A stretch of DNA of 14,921 nucleotides. Origin: an uncultured beta proteobacterium. GTDB taxonomy: Bacteria; Pseudomonadota; Gammaproteobacteria; Burkholderiales; Burkholderiaceae_C. Below, piece after piece: positions 7,659-13,939 of the stretch. The notes beneath the pieces are model-generated. The model saw only the letters and a list, made by a program, of their open reading frames with translations, searched no databases and was not told where the DNA came from. Positions within the stretch are counted from its first letter, which is position 1; every line of letters begins with the position of its first letter. The position numbers and the translations under genes are program-made. The stretch lies in the NCBI GenBank assembly GCA_903840825.1, contig CAIMHL010000486.1, positions 1 to 14,921 of the forward strand, given 5' to 3'.

Positions 7659-8119
7659 GCTTCACCTCGTACAAATGTAAAAAACTCAACCTTCGAGCTG
7701 GCCATCTTGTTTTGGATAGCCGCACTGGCCTGTGCCTGCGCCTGCGCCAAGGGTGTAATCAGGGCGTGCATCAAGGACGTGTGGTGCAACGGGTCTTGCA
7801 GCAAGGCATCAAAGAGGGCGGCCAACTCACTGCGGCGCTTGTCGCGGCCCAGGGCATAGGAGACACCCAAGGGCCCCTCGCCCAGGCGCACGGCACTGCG
7901 AACTACGGTGGCTTCGCCTAGGTTGAACGGATTGCCAGTGCCACCCACCCGACCCCGCAGCATCACCATGCCAACCTCAGGGGGGCGAACCTGTTGTAAG
8001 TTAATCAGGGATTCTGGACTCGGCTTATGGGCCACCAATTGCTGCCAGCTTGACCGCGCCAGCACGGCAAGCCAGGCCTTTCTGTCAAGCGCCGGGTTTG
8101 ATAAAGTTTGACTTGTCAT
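7655..8119 (-). CDS. phnG: PhnG, C-P lyase core complex subunit
   Basis: PhnG is the small core subunit of the C-P lyase complex and is required with PhnH, PhnI and PhnL for forming the ribosyl phosphonate. The 154-residue protein has the family pattern RKAWLAVLARSSWQQL (about residues 13-28), VRPPEVGMVMLRGRVGGTGNPFNLGEATVVRSAVRL (about 44-79) and GVSYALGRDKRRSELAALFDALLQ. It is the first gene of the phnG-M operon. The ATG at 8119 has no strong Shine-Dalgarno sequence and sits inside one copy of the 33-bp repeat found also before phnF, so a protein bound there would cover the translation start region. Its stop overlaps the phnH start as ATGA. Confidence 0.95.
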   Translation of the reverse strand: MTSQTLSNPALDRKAWLAVLARSSWQQLVAHKPSPESLINLQQVRPPEVGMVMLRGRVGGTGNPFNLGEATVVRSAVRLGEGPLGVSYALGRDKRRSELAALFDALLQDPLHHTSLMHALITPLAQAQAQASAAIQNKMASSKVEFFTFVRGEA

Positions 8120-8130
8120 ACGGATGTCTA
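8113..8130 (+). promoter_or_regulatory. Shared 18-bp motif, copy 1 (over phnG start)
   Basis: TTGTCATACGGATGTCTA. The core TGTCA-N5-ATGTC is repeated before phnF (9478-9495) and before phnC (14861-14878). It has two TGTC elements 11 bp apart, like a Pho box (CTGTCAT, 4 bp, CTGTCAT), but read on the + strand, away from phnG. The phnG start codon (8117-8119) lies inside it. It could be a PhoB site acting towards the MFS gene or an operator for PhnF. Confidence 0.5.
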
Positions 8131-8146
8131 AATCAGTCGCTAAAGT
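8114..8146 (+). repeat. 33-bp direct repeat, copy 1 (phnG side of MFS gene)
   Basis: These 33 bases match 9479-9511 at 28 of 33 positions without gaps, in the same orientation, 1365 bp apart. The likeness begins within the first codons of phnG and ends in the control region. The mismatches are at repeat positions 9, 21, 22, 25 and 30. Together the two copies flank only the MFS gene. Confidence 0.85.
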
Positions 8147-8156
8147 TAAAAGAGGG

Positions 8157-8176
8157 CATTAACATCATCATTAATG
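8157..8176. promoter_or_regulatory. Inverted repeat upstream of phnG, possible operator
   Basis: CATTAA-N8-TTAATG, a perfect 6-bp inverted repeat 38-57 bp upstream of the phnG ATG, between the Pho-box-like site and the gene. The position is right for a repressor site near the transcription start. It has no T-run and an AT-only stem apart from the ends, so it is not a terminator. Which protein binds it, if any, is unknown. Confidence 0.3.
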
Positions 8177-8208
8177 GGGATGCATAAGGTCTAGTTCACC
8201 TCAGCAAC

Positions 8209-8226
8209 ATGAAATATTTATGACAC
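8209..8226 (-). promoter_or_regulatory. Pho-box-like site upstream of phnG
   Basis: Read on the minus strand, towards phnG, the sequence is GTGTCAT AAAT ATTTCAT: two elements close to CTGTCAT (6/7 and 5/7 matches) 11 bp apart with an AT-only spacer, as in PhoB-binding Pho boxes. It lies 90 bp upstream of the phnG ATG. Phosphate-starvation control through PhoB is well established for phn operons in other proteobacteria; here it is predicted from sequence alone. I could not pick a convincing -10 element. Confidence 0.5.
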
Positions 8227-8284
8227 TTTCTCCTGCGGCAGTTAATTGGTATGACTGCAAAAATCGGTCTTTGGGTTGAGCACC

Positions 8285-9496
8285 ATGAGAAGTAAACACA
8301 CGGTCGGCTGGTTGTCTCTGGGGCAGTTGATCAGCTGGGGCAGTATTTTTTATACTTTTGCATTGATCATGCTTCCGATTGAGCGCGAGTTGAATATCAG
8401 CAGGGCGCAATCCTCTGTCGCCTTCAGTTTGGCACTCTTGGTGGAAGGGCTGCTGGCCTACCCGGTGGGTCGCTTGATTGACCGGGGGTATGAACGCGTG
8501 GTGATGTCTGGAGGGTCTTTGTTGGCGGGCGTGTGTTTGGTGCTGCACAGTCAGGTGACAGGCATTGTGGGCTTTTATGCCGTCTGGGCCGGGCTGGGGG
8601 TCGCGATGGCCGCTGTGCTCTACTCACCGGCCTTCGCGGTCGTCACCCGTCGATTCCCTGTGGATTTTCGCCGCGCCATCATCACCATGACTTTTTTGGG
8701 CGGCTTGGCGAGCACCGTATTTTTACCACTGACTGCCTGGCTAATCTCTGGTTGGGGTTGGCGCTCGGCGATGCTTTGCCTGGCCTGTTTTCACTTGATG
8801 GTTTGTTTCCCCCTGCACACCGTCGTCCTCAGAGAGGCTCCCAAGCCATTGCGCACCAAAGAGAAAATGGATGGCAAGAAGGGCAAAGGGTTCGCTGAAT
8901 TTATCTGGAAAGCCCCGTTTTTGTTGATTGCTTGTTTCGTGGTCCTGATGATGGCCGTGACGGCCGCATTGCCTGCCCACATGGTCAGCCTGCTCAGAGA
9001 AAATGGGCTGAATGAAACTTGGGTGATTGCCATACCGGCAAGCATTGGCGTCATACAGGTATTGGGGCGATTGCTGCTGTATTTTTTCGAGCATCATTTT
9101 GACCTTGATACGGCCAATCGCGTCATCCCCCTGCTAATTCCAACCGGTCTTTGTTTGTTGCTGATCGCCCCTCTGTTGGGCGACAAACACCTGTGGGCCG
9201 TATTGTTTTTCATCCTTCTGTTTGGCTTGGGCAACGGCATGATCACCATCGTCAAAGGCACGGCCATTGCCCAGTACGTTAGCCAAGAAAATGTAGCATC
9301 ACTCAATGGGGTGTTGGGCTTGCCTATTGCTTTGGCTCGGGCGAGTGCGCCCTTGATGTTGGGCTTGTTGTGGTCGCCCGCCACCGGGTATTCAACGGGA
9401 ATTTCAGTGCTGATCGCATTAAGTGTGGTCGGTGTGGTCGCGTTGGCCTGCGCGCAAAAAATTGCATCACGAAGAAACTGTCATACAGATGTCTAA
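8285..9496 (+). CDS. MFS transporter, substrate unknown
   Basis: The 403-residue protein is very hydrophobic with a pattern fitting 12 membrane helices in two halves, split by a charged cytoplasmic loop at about residues 189-206 (PKPLRTKEKMDGKKGKG). The first half carries PVGRLIDRGYERVVMSGG near residues 60-77, matching the loop 2-3 motif G-x-x-x-D-R-x-G-x-R/K of the major facilitator superfamily. Family resemblance is to secondary transporters of organic anions and related solutes; I cannot name the substrate. It stands between divergent phnG and phnF, so import or export of a phosphonate or product is possible. The ATG at 8285 follows GGGTTGAG; a TTG at 8276 is in frame but less likely. Its last codons (Cys-His-Thr-Asp-Val-stop) lie in the second copy of the 33-bp repeat. 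Confidence 0.85.
   Translation: MRSKHTVGWLSLGQLISWGSIFYTFALIMLPIERELNISRAQSSVAFSLALLVEGLLAYPVGRLIDRGYERVVMSGGSLLAGVCLVLHSQVTGIVGFYAVWAGLGVAMAAVLYSPAFAVVTRRFPVDFRRAIITMTFLGGLASTVFLPLTAWLISGWGWRSAMLCLACFHLMVCFPLHTVVLREAPKPLRTKEKMDGKKGKGFAEFIWKAPFLLIACFVVLMMAVTAALPAHMVSLLRENGLNETWVIAIPASIGVIQVLGRLLLYFFEHHFDLDTANRVIPLLIPTGLCLLLIAPLLGDKHLWAVLFFILLFGLGNGMITIVKGTAIAQYVSQENVASLNGVLGLPIALARASAPLMLGLLWSPATGYSTGISVLIALSVVGVVALACAQKIASRRNCHTDV
9478..9495 (+). promoter_or_regulatory. Shared 18-bp motif, copy 2 (upstream of phnF)
   Basis: CTGTCATACAGATGTCTA, ending 42 bp before the phnF ATG and overlapping the last codons of the MFS gene. The first element is a perfect CTGTCAT; the second (ATGTCTA) is 11 bp away and weaker, so it reads as a Pho-box-like site facing phnF. 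Ten bases further is TACAGT, a possible -10, at the place where copy 1 has TAAAGT. An operator for PhnF autoregulation is the alternative reading. Confidence 0.5.
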
Positions 9497-9511
9497 ATAG
9501 GTGGCTACAGT
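9479..9511 (+). repeat. 33-bp direct repeat, copy 2 (phnF side of MFS gene)
   Basis: This is the partner of 8114-8146 (28/33 identical). It supplies the stop codon of the MFS gene at 9494-9496. Beyond its right end the two copies diverge, and here the sequence continues into the inverted repeat at 9501-9519. Confidence 0.85.
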
Positions 9512-9519
9512 CTAGCCAC
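9501..9519. promoter_or_regulatory. Perfect inverted repeat before phnF, likely operator
   Basis: GTGGCTA-CAGTC-TAGCCAC: two perfect 7-bp arms around 5 bp, 18 bp upstream of the phnF ATG and covering the predicted -10 region. Symmetry, size and place fit a site for a dimeric regulator, and autoregulation by PhnF is the simplest idea. An RNA hairpin in the phnF leader is the alternative. There is no following T-run, so it is a poor terminator for the MFS gene. Confidence 0.45.
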
Positions 9520-9537
9520 TGAAGCAGGCAAAGCACC

Positions 9538-10296
9538 ATGACATATTCACAACTTGTATCAAGCAGTCCCGGACGGCGAAGCGGCGTCACCGTGTGGCGG
9601 CAAATTGCCGAGACGCTGACCTCGGAAATCAAGGATCGGGTTTATGCAGAATCGGGACGACTACCCGGTGAAGTTGAACTCTCAGCCCGTTTTGCCGTCA
9701 ATCGCCACACCCTGCGCCAAGCAGTGGCCGCGTTACAAAACGAGGGTCTGGTGCGTATTGAGCCAGGCAAGGGCACTTTTGTTCAGCATGAGTTGTTGGA
9801 TTACGCCTTGTCCCGGCGAACCCGATTTAGTGAGAACTTGTTGAGCCAGGGCTTGTTGCCCAGCAAGCAGTTGCTGACAGCGCGAGAGTTGGCGGCACCC
9901 GAGCGGGTAGCGCGGGGCCTTGGCTTATCGCCAGCTGAGCCTGTGTTGATGGTGCAGACCCTCGATGAGGCCAATGACAAACCGGTTGGATTAGAGACCG
10001 CGTATTACCCTGCAGCGCGATTCTCGGGCTTGCTTGACATGCTCAAAGCAGGGCAGCGAACCACCGACATCTTAAAATTTTTTGGTGTTGAGGATTACGT
10101 TCGTGTCAAAAGTCTGGTGACTACACAAATGCCTAACGAAGAGACCGCGCACCTGCTCAAGCAAGCCAGTTCGCGGCCTGTCATGTGCGTTGAGTGTGTG
10201 GACGAAGACATGGACGGCGTCCCCATTAAATATGGCGAAACCATATTTTGTGGCGACCGTGTGCAATTGGTGATTAAACCTGGGTCCGACCTATGA
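9538..10296 (+). CDS. phnF: PhnF, GntR/HutC-type transcriptional regulator
   Basis: The 252-residue protein has an N-terminal GntR winged helix (about residues 18-84) with the helix-turn-helix LPGEVELSARFAVNRHTLRQAVAALQ segment and the wing GLVRIEPGKGTFV. A UTRA effector-binding domain follows (about 100-248), of the kind that senses small metabolites in the HutC subfamily. This is the architecture of PhnF, the phosphonate-operon regulator, and the place beside DUF1045 and phnN fits. It probably acts as a repressor relieved by a phosphonate or phosphate-ester ligand, but neither ligand nor sign is shown by the sequence. Candidate sites are the shared 18-bp motifs and the inverted repeat just upstream. 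The Shine-Dalgarno sequence (AGCAGG) is weak. Its stop overlaps the next start as ATGA. Confidence 0.9.
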   Translation: MTYSQLVSSSPGRRSGVTVWRQIAETLTSEIKDRVYAESGRLPGEVELSARFAVNRHTLRQAVAALQNEGLVRIEPGKGTFVQHELLDYALSRRTRFSENLLSQGLLPSKQLLTARELAAPERVARGLGLSPAEPVLMVQTLDEANDKPVGLETAYYPAARFSGLLDMLKAGQRTTDILKFFGVEDYVRVKSLVTTQMPNEETAHLLKQASSRPVMCVECVDEDMDGVPIKYGETIFCGDRVQLVIKPGSDL

Positions 10297-10988
10297 AGCC
10301 GCGTTATGCCGTGTATTTTTCACCCTGCACCACGTCACCGTGGTGGGCCTTTGGTGCGTCCTGGCTCGGCCGGGATGAGGGCCACAACACGCGCCTGGCG
10401 CAACCCGACATCGCACACATAACCCCGGCAGAGTTTGAACACGCAACAGAAGAACCGCGGCGCTACGGATTTCACGCCACGTTAAAAGCCCCCTTCTATC
10501 TCAAAGACAATATGGGCCTACAAGAATTGAAACAGAGACTGACTACGCTGGCTGCACAGCTGCAACCGGTCGAGCTTGGGGCGCTGTCGGCCGTGTCCAT
10601 GAAGGATTTTGTGGCGTTGGTTCCGCAGACGATGAGCGTTCGGCTATCTGCCCTCGCCGAAAAATGCGTGACTGGACTTGATGACTTTCGGGCCCCCCTG
10701 ACGGCCCTTGAGATAGCACGCAGACGTGTGGACCCCAAAGACACACGCGGTCAGTTTCTACTCAATAACTATGGCTATCCCCATGTGCTGGAAAGATTCA
10801 TCTTGCACTTCACATTGAGTGGTTCTGTGTTGCCGCAGGTGGCAGATCACCTTGTTCGAGCCGCCATGAGCCCCATTGGGCAGTTAAATCAAAGCGCGCC
10901 ACTGGTGCTTGACCGCCTCTGTCTTTTTGTAGAGGAAGAGCAAGGGCAACCTTTTACACGCATAGCCGACATGGTGTTGACCGGATGA
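10293..10988 (+). CDS. DUF1045 phosphonate-operon protein, 2H phosphoesterase-like
   Basis: This 231-residue protein belongs to the DUF1045 family of phosphonate operons. It shows the two H-x-T motifs of the 2H phosphoesterase superfamily: His61-Ala-Thr63 in RRYGFHATLKAPF and His172-Phe-Thr174 in FILHFTLSG. Members of that superfamily open 2',3'- or 1'',2''-cyclic phosphates or ligate RNA. PhnP, which hydrolyses 5-phosphoribosyl 1,2-cyclic phosphate to ribose 1,5-bisphosphate, is absent from the window, while the next enzyme, PhnN, is encoded immediately downstream. An enzyme acting on the cyclic phosphate would fill exactly this gap; that is inference. The start overlaps the phnF stop and the stop overlaps the phnN start (both ATGA). 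Confidence 0.9.
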   Translation: MKPRYAVYFSPCTTSPWWAFGASWLGRDEGHNTRLAQPDIAHITPAEFEHATEEPRRYGFHATLKAPFYLKDNMGLQELKQRLTTLAAQLQPVELGALSAVSMKDFVALVPQTMSVRLSALAEKCVTGLDDFRAPLTALEIARRRVDPKDTRGQFLLNNYGYPHVLERFILHFTLSGSVLPQVADHLVRAAMSPIGQLNQSAPLVLDRLCLFVEEEQGQPFTRIADMVLTG

Positions 10989-11548
10989 AGGGCGGCTGGG
11001 TCTTCGTGTGCGGTGCCTCCGGGGCAGGAAAAGACAGCGTCATGAGTTGGGCTGAATCCCATCTATCGGGTCAGAAAGAAATTGTGTTCTCCCGAAGATG
11101 GGTGACGAGGCCTTCAACCGTGGGTTCAGATCATGATGAAATTTCAGTTGATCAATTCAATAAGCTGGCAAAAAGTGGCGGTCTGGCCTGGCAATGGCGA
11201 GCGCACGGTTTTGATTATGGGATTGACCTTCACTATGCGTGTCTGGTGGCGGCTGGTCAGGTGGTGGTGGTCAATGGATCACGCGAGCATGCTCAAACTC
11301 TTGAGCTTCATGAACGCATCCGTGTGGTTCAAATTGAGGTGAGTCCCAAGGAGCTTGAGGCGCGCTTAATCAACAGAGGCCGTGAAACGAGTGAAAAGAT
11401 TGTGCAGCGCATGGCCCGCAATCAACTGTTTCCTGAGTTGAAAGTTCACCACCGAGTGGTCAACGATGGTGAACTTGCAGCATCAGGAAAAGCCTTTGCC
11501 GACTACTTGACGCTTTGCAGCTTTAAGCCTTCAAGCAAGTCTGAATAG
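10985..11548 (+). CDS. phnN: PhnN, ribose 1,5-bisphosphate phosphokinase
   Basis: PhnN phosphorylates ribose 1,5-bisphosphate to PRPP, returning the ribose of the C-P lyase pathway to nucleotide synthesis. The 187-residue protein has a guanylate-kinase-like fold: the P-loop GASGAGKDS at residues 10-18 (with Asp after the Lys, as in E. coli PhnN), SRRWVTRPST near residue 36, and RLINRGRETSEKIVQRMARN in the lid region. Length agrees with the family (about 185). It is the last gene of the + operon, coupled to DUF1045 by ATGA. Its final 46 bp overlap the end of the convergent HD-domain gene, so both C-terminal tails are encoded on opposite strands of the same DNA. Confidence 0.94.
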   Translation: MKGGWVFVCGASGAGKDSVMSWAESHLSGQKEIVFSRRWVTRPSTVGSDHDEISVDQFNKLAKSGGLAWQWRAHGFDYGIDLHYACLVAAGQVVVVNGSREHAQTLELHERIRVVQIEVSPKELEARLINRGRETSEKIVQRMARNQLFPELKVHHRVVNDGELAASGKAFADYLTLCSFKPSSKSE

Positions 11549-12069
11549 TGCGACCACTGCGGGGGTGTTGCTTGGGCTTCCTTGGCCAGGTCGTCCCAAA
11601 GCCGCAAATTGACTGCATCTGGCGCGTAGGGCTGCTTGATGAACTGTGCCGCTTCATCTGAGGTGTAAGGGCCGCCTTGCAAGGCCAGTGAGTGCTGGGA
11701 TGCTGCTGAAAGACCTGACCAATACGCATCATCAATGGCGCACAAGTACTTCTTCGCATCCACATGCAGTTTGATAGGCTCAATCACCGCGTCGGAGAAA
11801 ACGCCCCTAAGAAAAGGCACCACCAGGTATTGGTGCAAATCATCGGTGACAGGCCTAACTTCGTCGCGCTCAGTGTTGGCGTTTAAGCGCAGCAAATGAC
11901 CCAAATCATGCAGGAGCGATGCGCAGATTAACTCAGGCGATGCCCCTGAGTTTTCCGCAAGGCTGGCGCATTGCAAGGCATGCTGCAGTTGGTTGACCGC
12001 TTCACCGCCGTATTGATCAGACCCGTGCACCAGGTAAAGCTCAGTAATTTCAGAAATAGTCATGGTCAT
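11503..12069 (-). CDS. PhnZ-like HD-domain phosphonate oxygenase
   Basis: This 188-residue HD-domain protein belongs to the HD proteins of phosphonate operons that include PhnZ, a mixed-valence diiron oxygenase that splits 2-amino-1-hydroxyethylphosphonate into glycine and phosphate. With PhnZ numbering recalled from the published structure, the active-site set is present at constant spacing: Tyr20 and Glu23 (QYGGEA; Y24/E27 in PhnZ), His30 (H34), His54-Asp55 (H58/D59), His58 (H62), His79, His102 followed by Lys106, and Arg156/Asp159 (R158/D161). LALQGGP at 128-134 also fits the family. It is the last gene of the phnCDE operon, 9 bp after phnE, with AAGG before the ATG. The usual partner, the 2-oxoglutarate dioxygenase PhnY, is not in the window. 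The exact substrate (hydroxylated AEP, hydroxymethylphosphonate or a trimethylammonio analogue) cannot be read from sequence. Confidence 0.85.
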   Translation of the reverse strand: MTMTISEITELYLVHGSDQYGGEAVNQLQHALQCASLAENSGASPELICASLLHDLGHLLRLNANTERDEVRPVTDDLHQYLVVPFLRGVFSDAVIEPIKLHVDAKKYLCAIDDAYWSGLSAASQHSLALQGGPYTSDEAAQFIKQPYAPDAVNLRLWDDLAKEAQATPPQWSHYSDLLEGLKLQSVK

Positions 12070-12078
12070 GATGCGGCC

Positions 12079-12891
12079 TTAGATGAGTGATTTTCGAATA
12101 CGCGCTGAGACCACATCAATGACACTCACGGTCACAATAATAATGATCATCACGGCGCAGGTTTCAGCGTACTGAAAACCGCGAATGATTTCCCAAAGGA
12201 TGACACCAATACCGCCGGCTCCGACCATACCCACCACCGAGGCAGACCGAATATTGGACTCAAACCGGTACAGTGAATACGAAATCCAAAGGGGCAAGAC
12301 CTGTGGAATGATGCCGTAGACAATTTCTTCGAGCGCATTGGCCCCCGTGGCCCGAATACCCTCGACGGGTTGTGGGTCTATCGACTCAACAGCCTCGGAA
12401 AATAACTTGGCCAACACGCCTGTGGTGTGAACAAACAAGGCCAGTACACCGGCAAAGGGACCCAGTCCAACGGCCACAATAAATAGCATGGCAAACACCA
12501 TCTCATTGATGGCGCGTGCTGCATCCATGAGGCGACGCACGGGCTGGTAAACCCATGCCGGCGTGATGTTGGATGAACATAGCAAGCCAAAGGGCACTGC
12601 AAAAATGACCGCGAGCACGGTTCCCCACAGTGCAATTTGCAGCGTGATCAGCATCTCTGCCAAGTAGAGGCGCCAGTCACCAAACTTGGGCGGGAAAAAA
12701 TCAGCCGCATAGGTCGCCATATTTCCTGCATCGCGCACCAGGTCAAAAGGCCGCATGTCAGCCCCGCCCCACGAACCTGCCAGCATAGCCAACAAAAGGC
12801 CCCAGGCGATCCACGTCATGAGGTTCTTTTGTTCTGGCGCGGCAACCAGAGGAGGGTGGGCCGCTGTGGGGGTTGAAAGTGGGGCGTTCAC
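12079..12891 (-). CDS. phnE: PhnE, phosphonate ABC transporter permease
   Basis: PhnE is the inner-membrane permease of the PhnCDE importer. The 270-residue protein is close in pattern to E. coli PhnE: GGNMATFAADFFPP-like sequence at about residues 56-68, VYQPVRRLMDAARAINEMVFAMLF at 114-137, GLGPFAGVLALFVHTTGVLAKLFSEAVE at 142-169, and the EAA loop that contacts the ATPase at about 177-197 (EGIRATGANALEEI). About six membrane segments can be seen, with the last pair from about 210 onward. The start is GTG at 12889-12891, since a stop lies 6 codons upstream in frame; Shine-Dalgarno is poor. A later ATG (12819) would remove the first 24 residues and is possible. Only one permease gene is present, so it should act as a homodimer. 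Confidence 0.95.
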   Translation of the reverse strand: MNAPLSTPTAAHPPLVAAPEQKNLMTWIAWGLLLAMLAGSWGGADMRPFDLVRDAGNMATYAADFFPPKFGDWRLYLAEMLITLQIALWGTVLAVIFAVPFGLLCSSNITPAWVYQPVRRLMDAARAINEMVFAMLFIVAVGLGPFAGVLALFVHTTGVLAKLFSEAVESIDPQPVEGIRATGANALEEIVYGIIPQVLPLWISYSLYRFESNIRSASVVGMVGAGGIGVILWEIIRGFQYAETCAVMIIIIVTVSVIDVVSARIRKSLI

Positions 12892-12933
12892 AGGACGATT
12901 ACAGGGTTAACTGACGTGGGAAGTAAGGGTGAA

Positions 12934-13899
12934 TTATTTTTGTAAGCTAAGCGCTGCCAACTGCTTATCGACGTCAGCCAACTTGGCCTGCTTTTCAGCC
13001 ATGGCCAGAGACGCATCGCCTTCAAATTTATTGCGCAGCTTGAAGAGCTCAAGCTGGCGAATCGGGATCAGTTGTGCATTTGTGGAGGCCTTGAAGCCTG
13101 AGAGCTTGGAGAGCTTAAATAAATTGTCTTTTTCAATCGGACCACCTTGGCCGTAGGTGAAGAAGAAGTCACGAACTTTGGCTTTGGTCACCTCAGCCAG
13201 ATCTTTGCGCATAACCAAAGGGTCAAGCGGAATCAGGGGGGAGGTCCAAATCACGCGAATGTCCTTGAATTTCTCAGGCAGCTGATCTTTTAATTTATCC
13301 AGGTTTTCGCTGTTGTTGGTCGCGACATCAATCTGCTTGTTGGCCACAGCCAGTGCATTGGTTTCGTGGTTGGCAGCACGCGTTAATTTGAAAAATGATT
13401 TGGCATCAATTTTGTTTTGTGCAAAAACATAATAACTAGGCACCAGGAAGCCGGATGTAGAGTTAGGATCGCCGTTGCCAAACGATAGGTTTTTTCCTTG
13501 TTTCAGCATGTCATCAAGCGATTTGAGCGGGCTGTCTTTGTGCACGATCAGGTGAGAGTAATACCCTTGAGTCCCATCGGCATTCACCATTTGTCCAAAG
13601 ACTTCGCCGCTAGCGCGGTCAACAGCTTCCATGGCCGACTTGTTGCCAAACCAGGCCACGTGAACTTTGTTGAAGCGCATACCTTCAATGATGCCGGCGT
13701 AGTCCGAGGCAAAGAAAGCATTTATCTTCATGCCTGTTTTTTTAGCCATGTCATCGAGAACAGGCTGCCAGTCAGACTTTAGATTCTGAGATGACTCTGT
13801 TGAAATAATGCCAAAATTAATTTCTTTGAGTTCCTGCGCCATCGCGGCGTTAAAGGTGATTAAGGCAGCGCCTACAAGACCGATGAGTAATTTTTTCAT
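12934..13899 (-). CDS. phnD: PhnD, periplasmic phosphonate-binding protein
   Basis: PhnD captures phosphonates in the periplasm for PhnCE. The 321-residue precursor has a Sec signal peptide (MKKLL start, hydrophobic core, AMA cleavage before Gln22). The mature protein begins LKEINFGIISTESSQNLKSDW and follows the family through ASDYAGIIEGMRFNKVHVAWFG (about residues 64-85), GYYSHLIVHKDSP (about 112-124) and DPNSTSGFLVPSYYVF (about 144-159). The last is the region whose Ser/Thr-Ser residues hold the phosphonate oxygens in PhnD structures. NALAVANKQIDVATNNSENLD supplies the second-lobe contacts. It lies 40 bp after phnC in a short AT-rich gap and has no clear Shine-Dalgarno sequence, which is surprising for a protein normally made in excess over its ATPase. 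Confidence 0.95.
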   Translation of the reverse strand: MKKLLIGLVGAALITFNAAMAQELKEINFGIISTESSQNLKSDWQPVLDDMAKKTGMKINAFFASDYAGIIEGMRFNKVHVAWFGNKSAMEAVDRASGEVFGQMVNADGTQGYYSHLIVHKDSPLKSLDDMLKQGKNLSFGNGDPNSTSGFLVPSYYVFAQNKIDAKSFFKLTRAANHETNALAVANKQIDVATNNSENLDKLKDQLPEKFKDIRVIWTSPLIPLDPLVMRKDLAEVTKAKVRDFFFTYGQGGPIEKDNLFKLSKLSGFKASTNAQLIPIRQLELFKLRNKFEGDASLAMAEKQAKLADVDKQLAALSLQK

Positions 13900-13939
13900 G
13901 AAGTTAGCGTCTAGTTAAGTTTAAAAAAATATGAATGAA

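Noticed and set aside
8276..8284. TTG start for the MFS protein
   Set aside because: Only three residues longer; the ATG at 8285 is preceded by GGGTTGAG, while nothing useful precedes the TTG.
8114..9511. MFS gene as part of an insertion sequence or composite element
   Set aside because: The repeats are direct, short and 28/33 identical, with no transposase or terminal inverted repeats. A duplicated control region fits better.
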